From Accumulibacter appositus (GTDB lineage Bacteria; Pseudomonadota; Gammaproteobacteria; Burkholderiales; Rhodocyclaceae): a stretch of DNA of 64,000 nt. The notes under the pieces are model-generated. The model ran no database searches and was not told the DNA's origin. It was given only the letters and a program-made list of their open reading frames with translations. Below, piece by piece: positions 27,637-37,176 of the stretch; positions within the stretch are counted from its first letter, which is position 1; each line of letters begins with the position of its first letter. A program made the position numbers and the translations under genes. The stretch is from the NCBI RefSeq assembly GCF_035440685.1, contig NZ_DAORMW010000005.1; one strand, 5' to 3'.

Positions 27637-28755
27637 TCAGCGCACAGCGGGCAGGCTGAGAACCAGACGAATCAACGCCTTCTGGTCGTTGGTCCGCGTC
27701 TTGCGTAGTGCATGCTGCAACTGCGTTCTGGCCGTGCAGCGTTGAATACCCTGCGCTTCCGCAAACGCGTCGAGGCAATCGCCGTGCGCCAGTGAGCGCG
27801 CCAAACGCGCTTCCGCTGGCGAGAGGCAGAAGAACTCCATCAATTGTCGTGCAGTCGCCAGCCTGTTCCCCCCCCGCTTGGCGACGAGACATAGAGCGAC
27901 TGCCGACTGCACCGCGAGTGTGGGCGCTCGCTCACGAGTGATGAGCGGTACGAGCGACAGGTACGCACTACCCTGGCCCAAGCAGGCGGTGGTCTCGGCG
28001 CTGCAGTTCATCGCCCTGCGGGAAGCCGCAGTCTGCAAAGCCTCGCCCAGCGCCGCGTCCTCCCCCGGGTCAACAGCGTGCAGATGACCGTCTAGCTCCT
28101 GCAGGCAATCACTGGCCGTCAGCAACGCCACACCCTGCCGGTTTGCCTGCACAATTCTCCTGGACGCCGCCAAGCCAAAAATACCCAGGTTGGAATAGTC
28201 GAGCATCGACTGACCAAGCTGCTGCTGCGCTTCCCTGCTTTGCAGCTCGAACATGACACGGCAGCCTCGCCTCAAATGGGGCGCCAAGCGCGTCAGGTAC
28301 GACAACTCGGCGGCCGCAAATGGCCCACGGTCTGAGGCACGAACCACGTCCAACTGCGCGTGCACCCCATGCGCACTGAACAAGGGCACGGTCGCCGAGT
28401 AGCGACCGCAATGGGGAACAAGATAGTCGCGGAAGAACTCGCTGCCGCGAACGAAATCGGCGTCGAGATAGTGGTGGCAGGCGGTGACCGGTCCCGGAAG
28501 CCCATTCCTGAACTGCGCACGACGCGGATCTATGTGCCCTAAATGGCCCTGATAGCTGGCCAGCGCTTCTTCCTTGCCAAAACTGATGATCCCCAGCCGG
28601 TCAACCCCCAAGTCGCCATCCCAGCCTTGCAGGTGGTAGACGTCGCCATTCACACCCTGGCAGATGGTCGCCAGAACATCAGGCCACAGATCCGGCTCGA
28701 GCGAAGCCGCATAGATAGCGTCCAGCAAGCGGTCGTACGGTGCCAGTTTGTCCAT
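27637..28755 (-). CDS. LuxR-family transcriptional regulator
   Basis: A 372-residue protein with an N-terminal ~200-residue sensory-like region, a central segment, and a C-terminal LuxR HTH (LSPAEARLARSLAHGDCLDAFAEAQGI, recognition-helix region TARTQLQHAL). The start at 28755 follows a strong AAGGAGGGAGAG site. It lies upstream of nhaD copy 2 on the same strand; a decayed copy of its 3' end lies on the other side of that gene. Confidence 0.85.
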   Translation of the reverse strand: MDKLAPYDRLLDAIYAASLEPDLWPDVLATICQGVNGDVYHLQGWDGDLGVDRLGIISFGKEEALASYQGHLGHIDPRRAQFRNGLPGPVTACHHYLDADFVRGSEFFRDYLVPHCGRYSATVPLFSAHGVHAQLDVVRASDRGPFAAAELSYLTRLAPHLRRGCRVMFELQSREAQQQLGQSMLDYSNLGIFGLAASRRIVQANRQGVALLTASDCLQELDGHLHAVDPGEDAALGEALQTAASRRAMNCSAETTACLGQGSAYLSLVPLITRERAPTLAVQSAVALCLVAKRGGNRLATARQLMEFFCLSPAEARLARSLAHGDCLDAFAEAQGIQRCTARTQLQHALRKTRTNDQKALIRLVLSLPAVR

Positions 28756-29141
28756 CTTCTCTCCCTCCTTGGAACAGGCGTGACGCTGGACGGCGGTGAA
28801 GGACACGAAGGGAGACGTACTCGACACATCATCTGTTTGGAGGATTCCCATCATGCGCTGGTGTTTATAACATGGCCCCACGACCTGACGCCACAACGGA
28901 GGCGTTAATAGAGAAGCTCAGCTCGACCCCGCATTATTTCGCCTAATCGGAGAGAGGGGAGTTAGGTTTGGTTTCCAGCACCTTTGTCCGCCGCACCTGC
29001 TGCCCAAGACCTCAGCACTCGGATAGCACAGGCTCTTTCGCCAGAATCGATAAGTTTAAGATCGTTAATATTCACAAGATTATGACAAGAGCTTAAACAT
29101 TATTTGAAATCAAGTCTACTCTCGTTTTTTGGGCAAGCGCA
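28756..29141. other. Intergenic region upstream of the LuxR-type gene, entering the accessory region
   Basis: 386 bases. The part near 28756-28900 contains the LuxR-type ribosome site and promoter. The part after ~29020 is noticeably AT-rich and probably belongs to the remnant ISAs1 element that follows. No gene seen. Confidence 0.4.
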
Positions 29142-30179
29142 ATGAGTGCGACTAAAGGAGCCAGCCTGATGTGCTGCGTTAGGAAAGTCGACGACCCGCG
29201 AAAAACCAACAATGGGACAGTTGATGATTTTGTGGAGATTCTGGTGATTGCCATGGCCGCCGTGCTCTCCGATTGTGAAACCGCCGAAGATATCGCCTAT
29301 TGGGCGTACAAGAAGGAGACGTGGCGTCGTCAGTTCCTGCCACTCAAGAATGGCTTCCCCTCCGAGAGGACGTTTCTGAGGCTCTTCCGAGCTCTGGACC
29401 CAAAGCAATTCGAGGGGGCGTTCCGCCGCTCGGTCGCTGAAGTCGTCGGGACCCTCAATGGCGGCGTTGCTGCGGTCGATGGCAAAAAAAGGCGTGCGTC
29501 GGGCAGAAGCAGTGAGACCGCCATCCCGGAACTGCTCAAGGCACTGCATATCAAGGACTTGCTGATCACCATTTACGCCATGGGGTGCCCGAAAATCGCC
29601 CGTCAGATCACCGACCAGGGCAGCGACTACTCGCTCGCGCTCAAAGGCAATCAACCAGCGCTGCTGGAAGCTATGCAGACTGATTTCATTGACCAATATC
29701 AATCGCCAACAGGCGGCCGCCACCGCCAGGTTCATAAGTCCCGCGGTCGGATTGTTGGCCAAATCGCCTCGGTGCTGGGCGCGAAAGGGGCGGTTGGCAT
29801 CGTCGATTGGCCGAAGTGCAAGGCGATCCGACTGGTCGACTCTCTGCGCAAGGTCGTTGAAGAAGAATCGAACTGCGAGCAGCGCTATTACATCAGTTCC
29901 CGCGCGCTAACCGCCGAACAACTTCCCGTCGCCGTGCGCGACCCCTGGGCGCTGGAGAATCGACTTCACAGGGTGCTCGACGTCAACGTCGGCAAGGATG
30001 CCAGCACCGTACGCAAAGATAACGCCCCACAGAACCTTTCCCTCTCGAAGAAGATCGTTCTCAATCTGATTCGCCTAGATACGACCGACCAGAAGAAAAC
30101 CAGGTGGCGCCTGAAGCGCAATGCCGCCTCCCGGGATGACGACTTTCGGGTGAAGATCACGGGCCCCGTCAGACTATGA
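29142..30179 (+). pseudogene. ISAs1-family transposase, internally deleted
   Basis: The frame is open for 345 residues and typical of ISAs1 (N-terminal DPRKTNNGTVDDFVEILVIAM, then DQGSDYSLALKGNQPALLEA, and C-terminal DPWALENRLHRVLDV). After AAVDGKK about 35 residues expected in the family are missing, removing the segment leading to the second catalytic Asp. The expected TIDAMGC motif reads TIYAMGC, an Asp-to-Tyr change. It is therefore almost surely inactive. Terminal repeats were not resolved. Confidence 0.8.
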
Positions 30180-30228
30180 CCTCCGAGTGCCGAGACCTAA
30201 GCTCCGCCCACTGCCGCCGTCGCCTGAA

Positions 30229-30246
30229 ACGTATCGTTAGATACGT
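30229..30246. promoter_or_regulatory. Perfect 7-bp inverted repeat upstream of the AT-rich gene
   Basis: ACGTATC-GTTA-GATACGT, 48 bases before the start codon of the following gene. It could be an operator for that gene or a small leader hairpin. No known factor is assigned. Confidence 0.5.
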
Positions 30247-30293
30247 ACCCACCGAAACACACCAGTACGTTAGATGACTAAGGAGAAGTTGTG

Positions 30294-31370
30294 ATGAAAA
30301 AAGCTGATCTAGAAAAGAGATTTTCCGAAGGCCGAATGATTGAAAAAGCCGACAGTGCAACACAGCCGTCAAGGTTGGGAAGCACTGGCGACGGCAAGTT
30401 TAGCCTTATTGAACTGCTGCGTGGCACCTGGACAAGCGAAGCACAGGGCTGGAATCTTATCGCACTTCCTTTTTCGTCTGCGCCTGACAAATTTAGGCTG
30501 TTGATGAACCAATATGGAGAAACTCTTAGCTTCAATGCGCCAGACAAAGGGGTTCCAAATCGTGGCGTAACCCCGGATTCAATGGGAACAACGCCAGATC
30601 CAAGTGATGAAACCGATCAACTGATTGATGCCATTGCTTATGAGCAAATTATTACGCAAAAAGAAGTCGAAGACTTCCCTGTAAGCACAATGCGGGAAAA
30701 GAATGGCAATCCAATTCATCATGAGCCAGGTTTCTTTCTGCAATTCCTGAACCATATTTCAATTGGACATACCGAAGAAGATGGTGAGGAAGATGGGCCA
30801 AAAGAGCAGCTAAAGATTGCGCGTTTGGCAACTATACCCCATGGAAATTCAGTTCTTGCGATGGGGACGGTTCAATTTGTGGATGGCCCCCCTATGATCC
30901 GCGATGAAAACGCTCTGCCCGAGAGAATCAACAATATGGATGTCGGTGGCAATCCATATCTTGCGCCTTACCAGCATTTCGAGAACAACCATTTTTTTGG
31001 CAATGTCCCGCAAACGGTAGCCGATTTTCCTGGTTTTTTTCCCACAGATGCGAACGCAATCCTCAAGTTTGCCAACACAAAAATCCGAGTTAAGCGAACA
31101 ACCGTCCTTCACTTTGATACCAAATTCCGCAATGAACAATTGACGGGCGTCCCGATTTCAAACATTCCATTTGTAACACGGGAAGCGGATGCCACAGAGG
31201 TGCATGCGACGTTTTGGATAATGGAACTGGTCAAGGAAGATGATTCTGATCCAACAGAATTTATAATGCAGTATTCTCAAACGGTGTACTTGGAGTTTTT
31301 TGATTCTGATGTACCTGGAAAGCGCATCCGGTGGCCTCACGTGAGCATCAACACTTTAAGGAAAACGTAA
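30294..31370 (+). CDS. AT-rich gene, possible nitrobindin-like beta-barrel protein
   Basis: A 358-residue soluble protein. AAGGAGAAG precedes the ATG at 30294 (an upstream GTG at 30291 is less likely). It has much lower GC and Lys/Asn/Ile-rich codon use than its neighbours, a sign of transfer. The N-terminal half shows LLRGTWTSEAQGW, HHEPGFFLQF and IPHGNSVLAMG, an order of motifs reminiscent of the GTWxGxGxG...HxExGF...PTG pattern of nitrobindin/THAP4-type haem-binding barrels. The match is by eye only and the second half is unassigned. A strong terminator follows. Confidence 0.65.
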   Translation: MKKADLEKRFSEGRMIEKADSATQPSRLGSTGDGKFSLIELLRGTWTSEAQGWNLIALPFSSAPDKFRLLMNQYGETLSFNAPDKGVPNRGVTPDSMGTTPDPSDETDQLIDAIAYEQIITQKEVEDFPVSTMREKNGNPIHHEPGFFLQFLNHISIGHTEEDGEEDGPKEQLKIARLATIPHGNSVLAMGTVQFVDGPPMIRDENALPERINNMDVGGNPYLAPYQHFENNHFFGNVPQTVADFPGFFPTDANAILKFANTKIRVKRTTVLHFDTKFRNEQLTGVPISNIPFVTREADATEVHATFWIMELVKEDDSDPTEFIMQYSQTVYLEFFDSDVPGKRIRWPHVSINTLRKT

Positions 31371-31395
31371 TCCATAAATCAGCTCTAACGAATAA

Positions 31396-31425
31396 GGATG
31401 GATCGTGGGAAGCCACGATCCATCC
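31396..31425 (+). terminator. Hairpin terminator after the AT-rich gene
   Basis: A perfect 13-bp stem (GGATGGATCGTGG / CCACGATCCATCC) with a GAAG loop, 26 bases after the stop codon, followed by GTTTGTTGG. The T-run is weak, but stem length and position fit a transcription terminator. Confidence 0.75.
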
Positions 31426-32213
31426 GTTTGTTGGACGAACCCGGTCCGCACGGTCGATCTGGGAGCCCCTAGAAAAAAACTTTTTAATAGCCTTACGGAA
31501 TATACTAGGCTGAAAGTTTTTTCTGGAAAACAAGCGCTTAAACCATCTCGTTATACGCAACTCACTCAACATAAATCACAAGCCGCTAGATAGATCGTTC
31601 TCGTGATGGCCTTCGGTCACTCTTCATAGCTACAACCCCATATCTAACCTGTTTGGTTCCGGCTTCGCCAGCTCAGGTTGGATATCCATCGAATATCGGC
31701 CTTGTACCCCATATGAATTTTGGAAGAATGCGGATATGCATATGAGGCTCCGAAAACGGGGTCTATGTCGTTTCGTGTGGAACGGGTGTGGATTTTGGCG
31801 GTTTATAGGGGCAATTAAAGGGCCAGGGGCCGGTTAACTTCGCATCAATAGCTCAAGGACGCGCTGCGGGGTAAAAGCGCACGGCGTCCCTGAGATCGAA
31901 GGGTAGCCGCCTAAGCTCATCACTCCGGTAATGGCGGGCGGCCGCCTCCGTGAATGTGGGCTGGCTATCGGCCCACAAAACGGCTGAGCACGGACCCAAG
32001 CGCCATAGCAGCAAGTTGGCGATGGCCATCTGACAGGCCGAGTAGCAGACGGGCCACGCACAGTGCTCCACGTCGCCAATCGGCGGCATCCCATGCCGCC
32101 CGCACAGCTCTTCAGAACGACCCCGGGCCATTGACCTTGTCAAACCCGCCCTGCCGAGCCTGTAATCCGGTCGCCGAAAAGCGACCATAGAGGTATGCTC
32201 CCTCCCAGGCGCG
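31426..32213. other. Boundary region without a recognised gene
   Basis: 788 bases. The first ~380 are AT-rich like the gene before them. From ~31840 the composition becomes GC-rich again. A leftward frame at 31853-32213 (encoding ADSQPTFTEAAARHYRSDEL near its end) has no start of its own, because upstream it runs through the TIR gene antisense. It might be a gene remnant but I cannot support it. The composition switch marks the edge of the transferred segment. Confidence 0.4.
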
Positions 32214-35200
32214 ATGACGCTCATGGCGCACGGCTCCAAGGCAACGTCGCCAGCGCGCCCTCTCGCTACCGCCTCGACACCCGACAGCCAGCCACCCCAT
32301 TCGATGCCGAACACCACCTGTGATCTGTTCATCAGCTACCGCCGCAGCGATGCGGCAGGCCACGCGCGGGCGCTTTATCGCGACCTTTGCCGGCGCTTCG
32401 AAAAGCAGCGCATCTTCTTCGATCGTGAGTCGATCGAGGCCGGAACCGTGTTTCCCGAGCGCCTGCGCGACGGCGTCGATGGGTGCCGGGTAGTGCTGGC
32501 GCTGATCGGGCCCGGCTGGCTCGAGGCGAAGGATGCCAGCGGCCAGCGGCGCCTCAATGATGCCAACGATTTCGTCCGCCAGGAAATCGCGCAGGCGCTG
32601 CACCTCGGCCGCAAGCTGATCCCGGTGCTGTTCGACGACACGCCGATGCCGGCGGCCGCCGATTTGCCAATACCGCTGCAAGGGCTCGCCGCCTGCGATG
32701 CGCTGATGCTGCGCGGCAAGAACTTCGAGTACGAGCTGCAGCTCGAGGAACTGCTTCGCCTGCTGGCCGCCATCCCGGGGATGCCGGCGCCGCTACCGCC
32801 GGCCGAAGGCGTGCTGATCGGCAGCGGCCTCGACTTCGACGTCTTTCGTGGCCGCCGCTACCTCCCGATTCGTCTGCGTGCGTCGCTACGCGCAGTTTTC
32901 AAGCCGCTGATCGACGATCGCACGCGCTTCTTTGGCGGTCGGCACGCCTTCTTCGAAACCATCATGCAGTTCGCTGCCGACGAGCAGGGCGGCTACCTGG
33001 CGATCACCGCGCCGCCCGGTTTCGGCAAGACGGCGCTGATCGCCAATCTCGTCGACGCCACTCCCGAGGCCTTCGCCTATCATTTCTTCGCCCCGGTTTA
33101 CGGCGACGAGACGCTGGACGAGAAGTTCTTCCTGCAGAACGTCGTGCAGCAGATGGCCGCCTGGCACGGCTACAGCGCCGAGCTGCCGGAAGCGATCAAC
33201 GAGTTGCGCGCGCTGTACCAGGAGTTCGTCGACACGCCGCTGCAGCACCAGCAGGTATTGCTTCTCGACGGTCTCGACGAGGTCACGCAGTGGCCGCTGG
33301 CGCCCTACCTGAGCCGGCGCCTGCCAGCGCATCTGCACATCATCGTCAGCGTCCGCGACGTCGGCCAGGACTGGCGAAATGAATACGGCTTGCCCGCCGA
33401 CCAGCTCGCGGAGCTGCCGCTCGGCGGCCTCGACCGCGACGAGATCCAGGCCCTTTTTTCGACGCTGGGAGAAGCCGGCGAACGAATCGCCGCCGACCCG
33501 GCCGCGCTCACGCACATTAGCGGACAGGCCGCCTACGCGAACGATCCCGCGCTCGGTGCCGACCCGTTCTACGTCCGCTTCCTGGCCGAGGACCTCGCCA
33601 GCGGGCTCCTCACGCCGGCGCAGATTGCCGAGCAGCCGCAGGGGCTGGACGCCTATCTCGATCGCTGGTGGAAGCAGATCGTGCAGCTCGCCGGCGACGC
33701 GCCGCTGCGCGACCTGTTTGGGACGCTGGCCGCCGCGCTCGGGCCGATCGGCCGCGGCGACCTCGAAGCGATCAATACCAGCCTGCGCGACGACTGGGCG
33801 GGCGACTTTTTCGAACAGGTGCTGGCGCGCGTGCGCCGCCTCGTGCGCCAGGATGAGAGCGGCCGCTACGGCCTTGCGCATCCGCGCCTGCGGCACTACG
33901 TCGCCGACCCGCGACGCATCGGCAAGATCGACGATTACCGCAGCCGCCTGCGCGACTACTGCCTGCGCTGGCCCGAGCATCGCAGCCCCTACGCCCTGTC
34001 ATTCCTGGCCACGCATCTGGCCGACGCCGGCCGCAGCGACGAACTCTGCGCACTGTTCTCGGGCCGCTGGATGGCCGCCCAGTGGTCGGTGCTGGGCACC
34101 TACAGCCCCCTGATCGCCGACCTCGACCGTGCGGCCAGAGCCCTGCTGGCACTCCCGGAGCCGGATTATCCACGCCTGCTGGCGCTGGTCGTCGCCCGCC
34201 AGACCGGGCGCGAGCTGATGCTCAGTTTCCCTGACGAGCTCTACGAAGCGTGGACCGCGCAGGGCGAGATCGAGCGCGCACTGGCCGGTCTTGGCGCACT
34301 GGGAAAAGCCCGCGGCCGGGCAATCGACCCCTTGCTCGCGGTGGCCACGCGGCTGCTCGATACGCCCGCCGCCGCTGCCGACGGGAACCCCCGACGCGCG
34401 GCCACGTTGCTGCTCCAGGTGATCGATCAGTTGCCCCTGGTACGCCTGGCCAACGAGCAGCAGCAAGCGTTGGCGAAGCTGGCCGCCCTGCTGCCACTGG
34501 AGCGCGGCCTTCCCGATGCGCAGCGCACGGCCTTGATTCGCCAGGCCATCGACTTTGCCGAAACGGCCGACGACGCGGTGCAGCGGGCGGCCGGAATCGG
34601 CGCCATCGCCAGCGCCTTGCGCGCCTCGCCACCCGACCGCGAGCTGGCGCGCGGACTACTCACCCGGGCGCGACAGGCGCTGCCCGCCATCGACCTCGCT
34701 GCCGACCGCGCTTTCGTCCTCGCCAGCCTGCTGCCGGCCCTGGAGAACTTCGCGCCCGACGAAGTGCTCGCGGAGATGACGACGCTCGCCGAACAGGGGG
34801 CGGCGCTTCTCGAGCACGGCTCGCTGGCCAAGAATCCCTTGATCCGACTATTGAGAGCTTGGCAGCCGTGGCAGCTCCCACAAAGCGCACCACGAGCACA
34901 GCGCCAGGAAAGCATCGCGCTCCTGCAGTGCTTCGCCGAGTTCTACCTCGACGACTCAAGCGAGCAACGCGACTACGCGGGTGCAGCGCTGTCGGCGATC
35001 GTTCCCGCGCTGTGCCGCCTCGAAGACAAGGGGCTGGCGCTGCAGCTCATCGAACGTTGCTGGCACAACGACGCCGTCGAGGGCGCGCTTTGCGTCAGCT
35101 ACGCCGTCGACGCACTACGCGAATTTCTCCCCGAAAGGCTCAGCGACTGGCTGACGGCCGCAAAGGAACTGACCGACGCGTCACACCACGACATGCCGAT

Positions 35201-37028
35201 CAATCAGCAACTGTTCACCGCGTCGATCAGCAACGCCCTGGCGGCATGCGGGGACTGGCAAGGCGCGCTCAAGCTGGCGGCGACGCTGCGCGGCAGCGAA
35301 CGTGCCGATGCCTTGATCGATCTGGCCCGCCGCACCGGGGTGGCTTTCGACAACGATCAGCCGGCACGCGAGGCGATGCTCGAGAAGATCAGAGTCATTG
35401 CGCAAGACCCCGAGCTGACGACGGGCGTAGACGACCTCGCGCGACTGGGCGTGGTCACTGCGCAGGCCCTCGGCGCAGCCTCCGGCAAGCGCACTGACGC
35501 TGCACTTGCGCGGGCGGCGTCGCTGTGCCTGGCCGAAATGCCCGAGGGCGACGCTGACCAGCTGCGCCACCTGCTGGCGATGGCCTTGCACGAGGACGGC
35601 GCCGACGTGGAGGCGCTGGCGACATTGCATCAGATGAGCTGGGTCAGTTCGCTGGCCTCGAGCATGGTCGTCCTGATCGAGTCGGTAGCCGCCGAGGCCG
35701 GCCAGCGCGACGCCTGCACCCAGGCACTGATGGCCGAACTGCAAGCACGCGAGGGCGCCAGCCTCTATGGCGACGCCCTGCGCATGGTCGCGCCGCTGGT
35801 CGTCAGCCTGGCCAGGGAAGGTGCGCCAGCCGCTGGCCCGCTGGGACAGTTTCTGGCCGACCGGATCGGATCGCTGCCGATCGAGGAGCAGATCGACATT
35901 CTGGCAAACCTGTCGGCAGCTCTTTGCCACACCGACGCGGACCAGGCGGCCAAGCAATACGAGAGATTGCTGGACTGGTTCGGCGCCCTACGCGCGCACG
36001 GCTACGAGATCCGCGCCAACACCCTCGCTCGCGTGATCGGCCAACTGGCTGCTGCCGCCGACTTGCTCGGCGATCACCTGCCACCGCTGGCCGAAAAGCT
36101 ACGCGAGCTCGCCGGTCGCTACGCGGACCCGCAGGACGCGATCACCCTTGGCGGCGCGCTGTGCCTGCTCGAGGTCTCGCGCGGTTGCCAGGCGCTGGGC
36201 GCAGCGCTGGGACGACTGCTCCCCGCCGTCGCCGCCCTCGCCAACAAGGCACCACCAGCGCTCTACATCAGCCGCATGTTCGCCGATATCGTCGGCCGCC
36301 AGGTCGGCAGCAATGAACCGCAGGCCAAAGCGGCAACGGCACTCGCCGAAGCCGTCGTCCGCTGCGCGCGCCCCTGCCCCGACGAGGCGGCCAGGGTAAT
36401 GGAGGCTTGCCTGGAGCAAGCACTGGCGATCGACAACAAGGGCGACCGCGCGCAGGCGCTTATCGACATCTGCGGCAAGCTGGCGGCTGGCCCGCGCGGC
36501 TGGCCGCAGCGCCTCGAAGCATCACTGGCGGCAGCGCTGACGAAAACACAGCTTGCCGATCCCGAGGGCCTGCCGGCCGTCCTTGCCGCAGCCGTTGACG
36601 CCATGTGCGCCGCCGACGATCCCGACACCGCCGAACGCCTCGCCCGCCAGGCGACGGACCCGGCCTTACTCGAAACGCTGCTGGCAAACATTGCCACCGA
36701 GCGTGAGCGCCTGACCCTGGGCGAGCTGTCGCTGTTCGAGCGTGCCTTCGTCGGCATCGGCGATGGCCAACTCGCCAGCGCGGTCTTGCACTCGGTAAAG
36801 GTCGAAAACGACGGCGCCAACATCCTCAAGTTTCTCGCCGAAACCCTGGTCACGGAGCAGTGGGGCAGCGAACGCGGACGCCTGCTTTGCGAATTCCTGC
36901 CGCAGTTCGCGGCGCCATTGCGGGCGCTACACGGCAGTAGCGAAATCGGGCGCTTGGTTGCGGAGGTGGAGCGCTTGGATAGGGCTTTTCTCGAAGCGGC
37001 GGGGATTGTTGGCGAGGGTGGGGGCTGA
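32214..37028 (+). CDS. TIR-NTPase (NACHT-like STAND) protein with a giant helical C-terminal region
   Basis: A 1604-residue single-gene product. Residues ~36-185 are a TIR domain (CDLFISYRR, FFDRESIEAG, and the conserved helix NDFVRQEIAQAL with Glu124 at the position of the NADase glutamate). Residues ~240-560 are a STAND NTPase: Walker A APPGFGKT at 266-273, NACHT-style Walker B VLLLDGLDEV at 348-357, sensor SVRD at 379-382. About 1000 residues of Ala/Leu-rich paired helices follow, a TPR/ARM-like solenoid suited to ligand sensing. No membrane segment is present. The likely model is ligand binding, oligomerisation and NAD+ depletion, as in anti-phage TIR-STAND systems. The true start may be Met31 (32304), where the TIR domain begins. 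Confidence 0.88.
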   Translation: MTLMAHGSKATSPARPLATASTPDSQPPHSMPNTTCDLFISYRRSDAAGHARALYRDLCRRFEKQRIFFDRESIEAGTVFPERLRDGVDGCRVVLALIGPGWLEAKDASGQRRLNDANDFVRQEIAQALHLGRKLIPVLFDDTPMPAAADLPIPLQGLAACDALMLRGKNFEYELQLEELLRLLAAIPGMPAPLPPAEGVLIGSGLDFDVFRGRRYLPIRLRASLRAVFKPLIDDRTRFFGGRHAFFETIMQFAADEQGGYLAITAPPGFGKTALIANLVDATPEAFAYHFFAPVYGDETLDEKFFLQNVVQQMAAWHGYSAELPEAINELRALYQEFVDTPLQHQQVLLLDGLDEVTQWPLAPYLSRRLPAHLHIIVSVRDVGQDWRNEYGLPADQLAELPLGGLDRDEIQALFSTLGEAGERIAADPAALTHISGQAAYANDPALGADPFYVRFLAEDLASGLLTPAQIAEQPQGLDAYLDRWWKQIVQLAGDAPLRDLFGTLAAALGPIGRGDLEAINTSLRDDWAGDFFEQVLARVRRLVRQDESGRYGLAHPRLRHYVADPRRIGKIDDYRSRLRDYCLRWPEHRSPYALSFLATHLADAGRSDELCALFSGRWMAAQWSVLGTYSPLIADLDRAARALLALPEPDYPRLLALVVARQTGRELMLSFPDELYEAWTAQGEIERALAGLGALGKARGRAIDPLLAVATRLLDTPAAAADGNPRRAATLLLQVIDQLPLVRLANEQQQALAKLAALLPLERGLPDAQRTALIRQAIDFAETADDAVQRAAGIGAIASALRASPPDRELARGLLTRARQALPAIDLAADRAFVLASLLPALENFAPDEVLAEMTTLAEQGAALLEHGSLAKNPLIRLLRAWQPWQLPQSAPRAQRQESIALLQCFAEFYLDDSSEQRDYAGAALSAIVPALCRLEDKGLALQLIERCWHNDAVEGALCVSYAVDALREFLPERLSDWLTAAKELTDASHHDMPINQQLFTASISNALAACGDWQGALKLAATLRGSERADALIDLARRTGVAFDNDQPAREAMLEKIRVIAQDPELTTGVDDLARLGVVTAQALGAASGKRTDAALARAASLCLAEMPEGDADQLRHLLAMALHEDGADVEALATLHQMSWVSSLASSMVVLIESVAAEAGQRDACTQALMAELQAREGASLYGDALRMVAPLVVSLAREGAPAAGPLGQFLADRIGSLPIEEQIDILANLSAALCHTDADQAAKQYERLLDWFGALRAHGYEIRANTLARVIGQLAAAADLLGDHLPPLAEKLRELAGRYADPQDAITLGGALCLLEVSRGCQALGAALGRLLPAVAALANKAPPALYISRMFADIVGRQVGSNEPQAKAATALAEAVVRCARPCPDEAARVMEACLEQALAIDNKGDRAQALIDICGKLAAGPRGWPQRLEASLAAALTKTQLADPEGLPAVLAAAVDAMCAADDPDTAERLARQATDPALLETLLANIATERERLTLGELSLFERAFVGIGDGQLASAVLHSVKVENDGANILKFLAETLVTEQWGSERGRLLCEFLPQFAAPLRALHGSSEIGRLVAEVERLDRAFLEAAGIVGEGGG

Positions 37029-37176
37029 AGCTGCCTCGACGACCTGTGCGGGAAAACGGAAGCCGTCCGTCACACGACCGTCATCCTCGCCACCTCCAAA
37101 TTCGAGAACGACCGCGGCAAGTTGTCGCAATGTTGGAACTGACGCCCATCTCTTGGCCAGGGTATCCGTCATCACG

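Noticed and set aside
31853..32332. Leftward 159-residue frame upstream of the TIR gene
   Set aside because: Its first ~40 codons are antisense to the TIR gene and the rest matches nothing I know; treated as an unassigned remnant at most.
34250..35497. 415-residue Arg-rich frame inside the TIR-STAND gene
   Set aside because: Arg/Ala/Gly-only composition and full overlap with a better gene mark it as a frame shadow.
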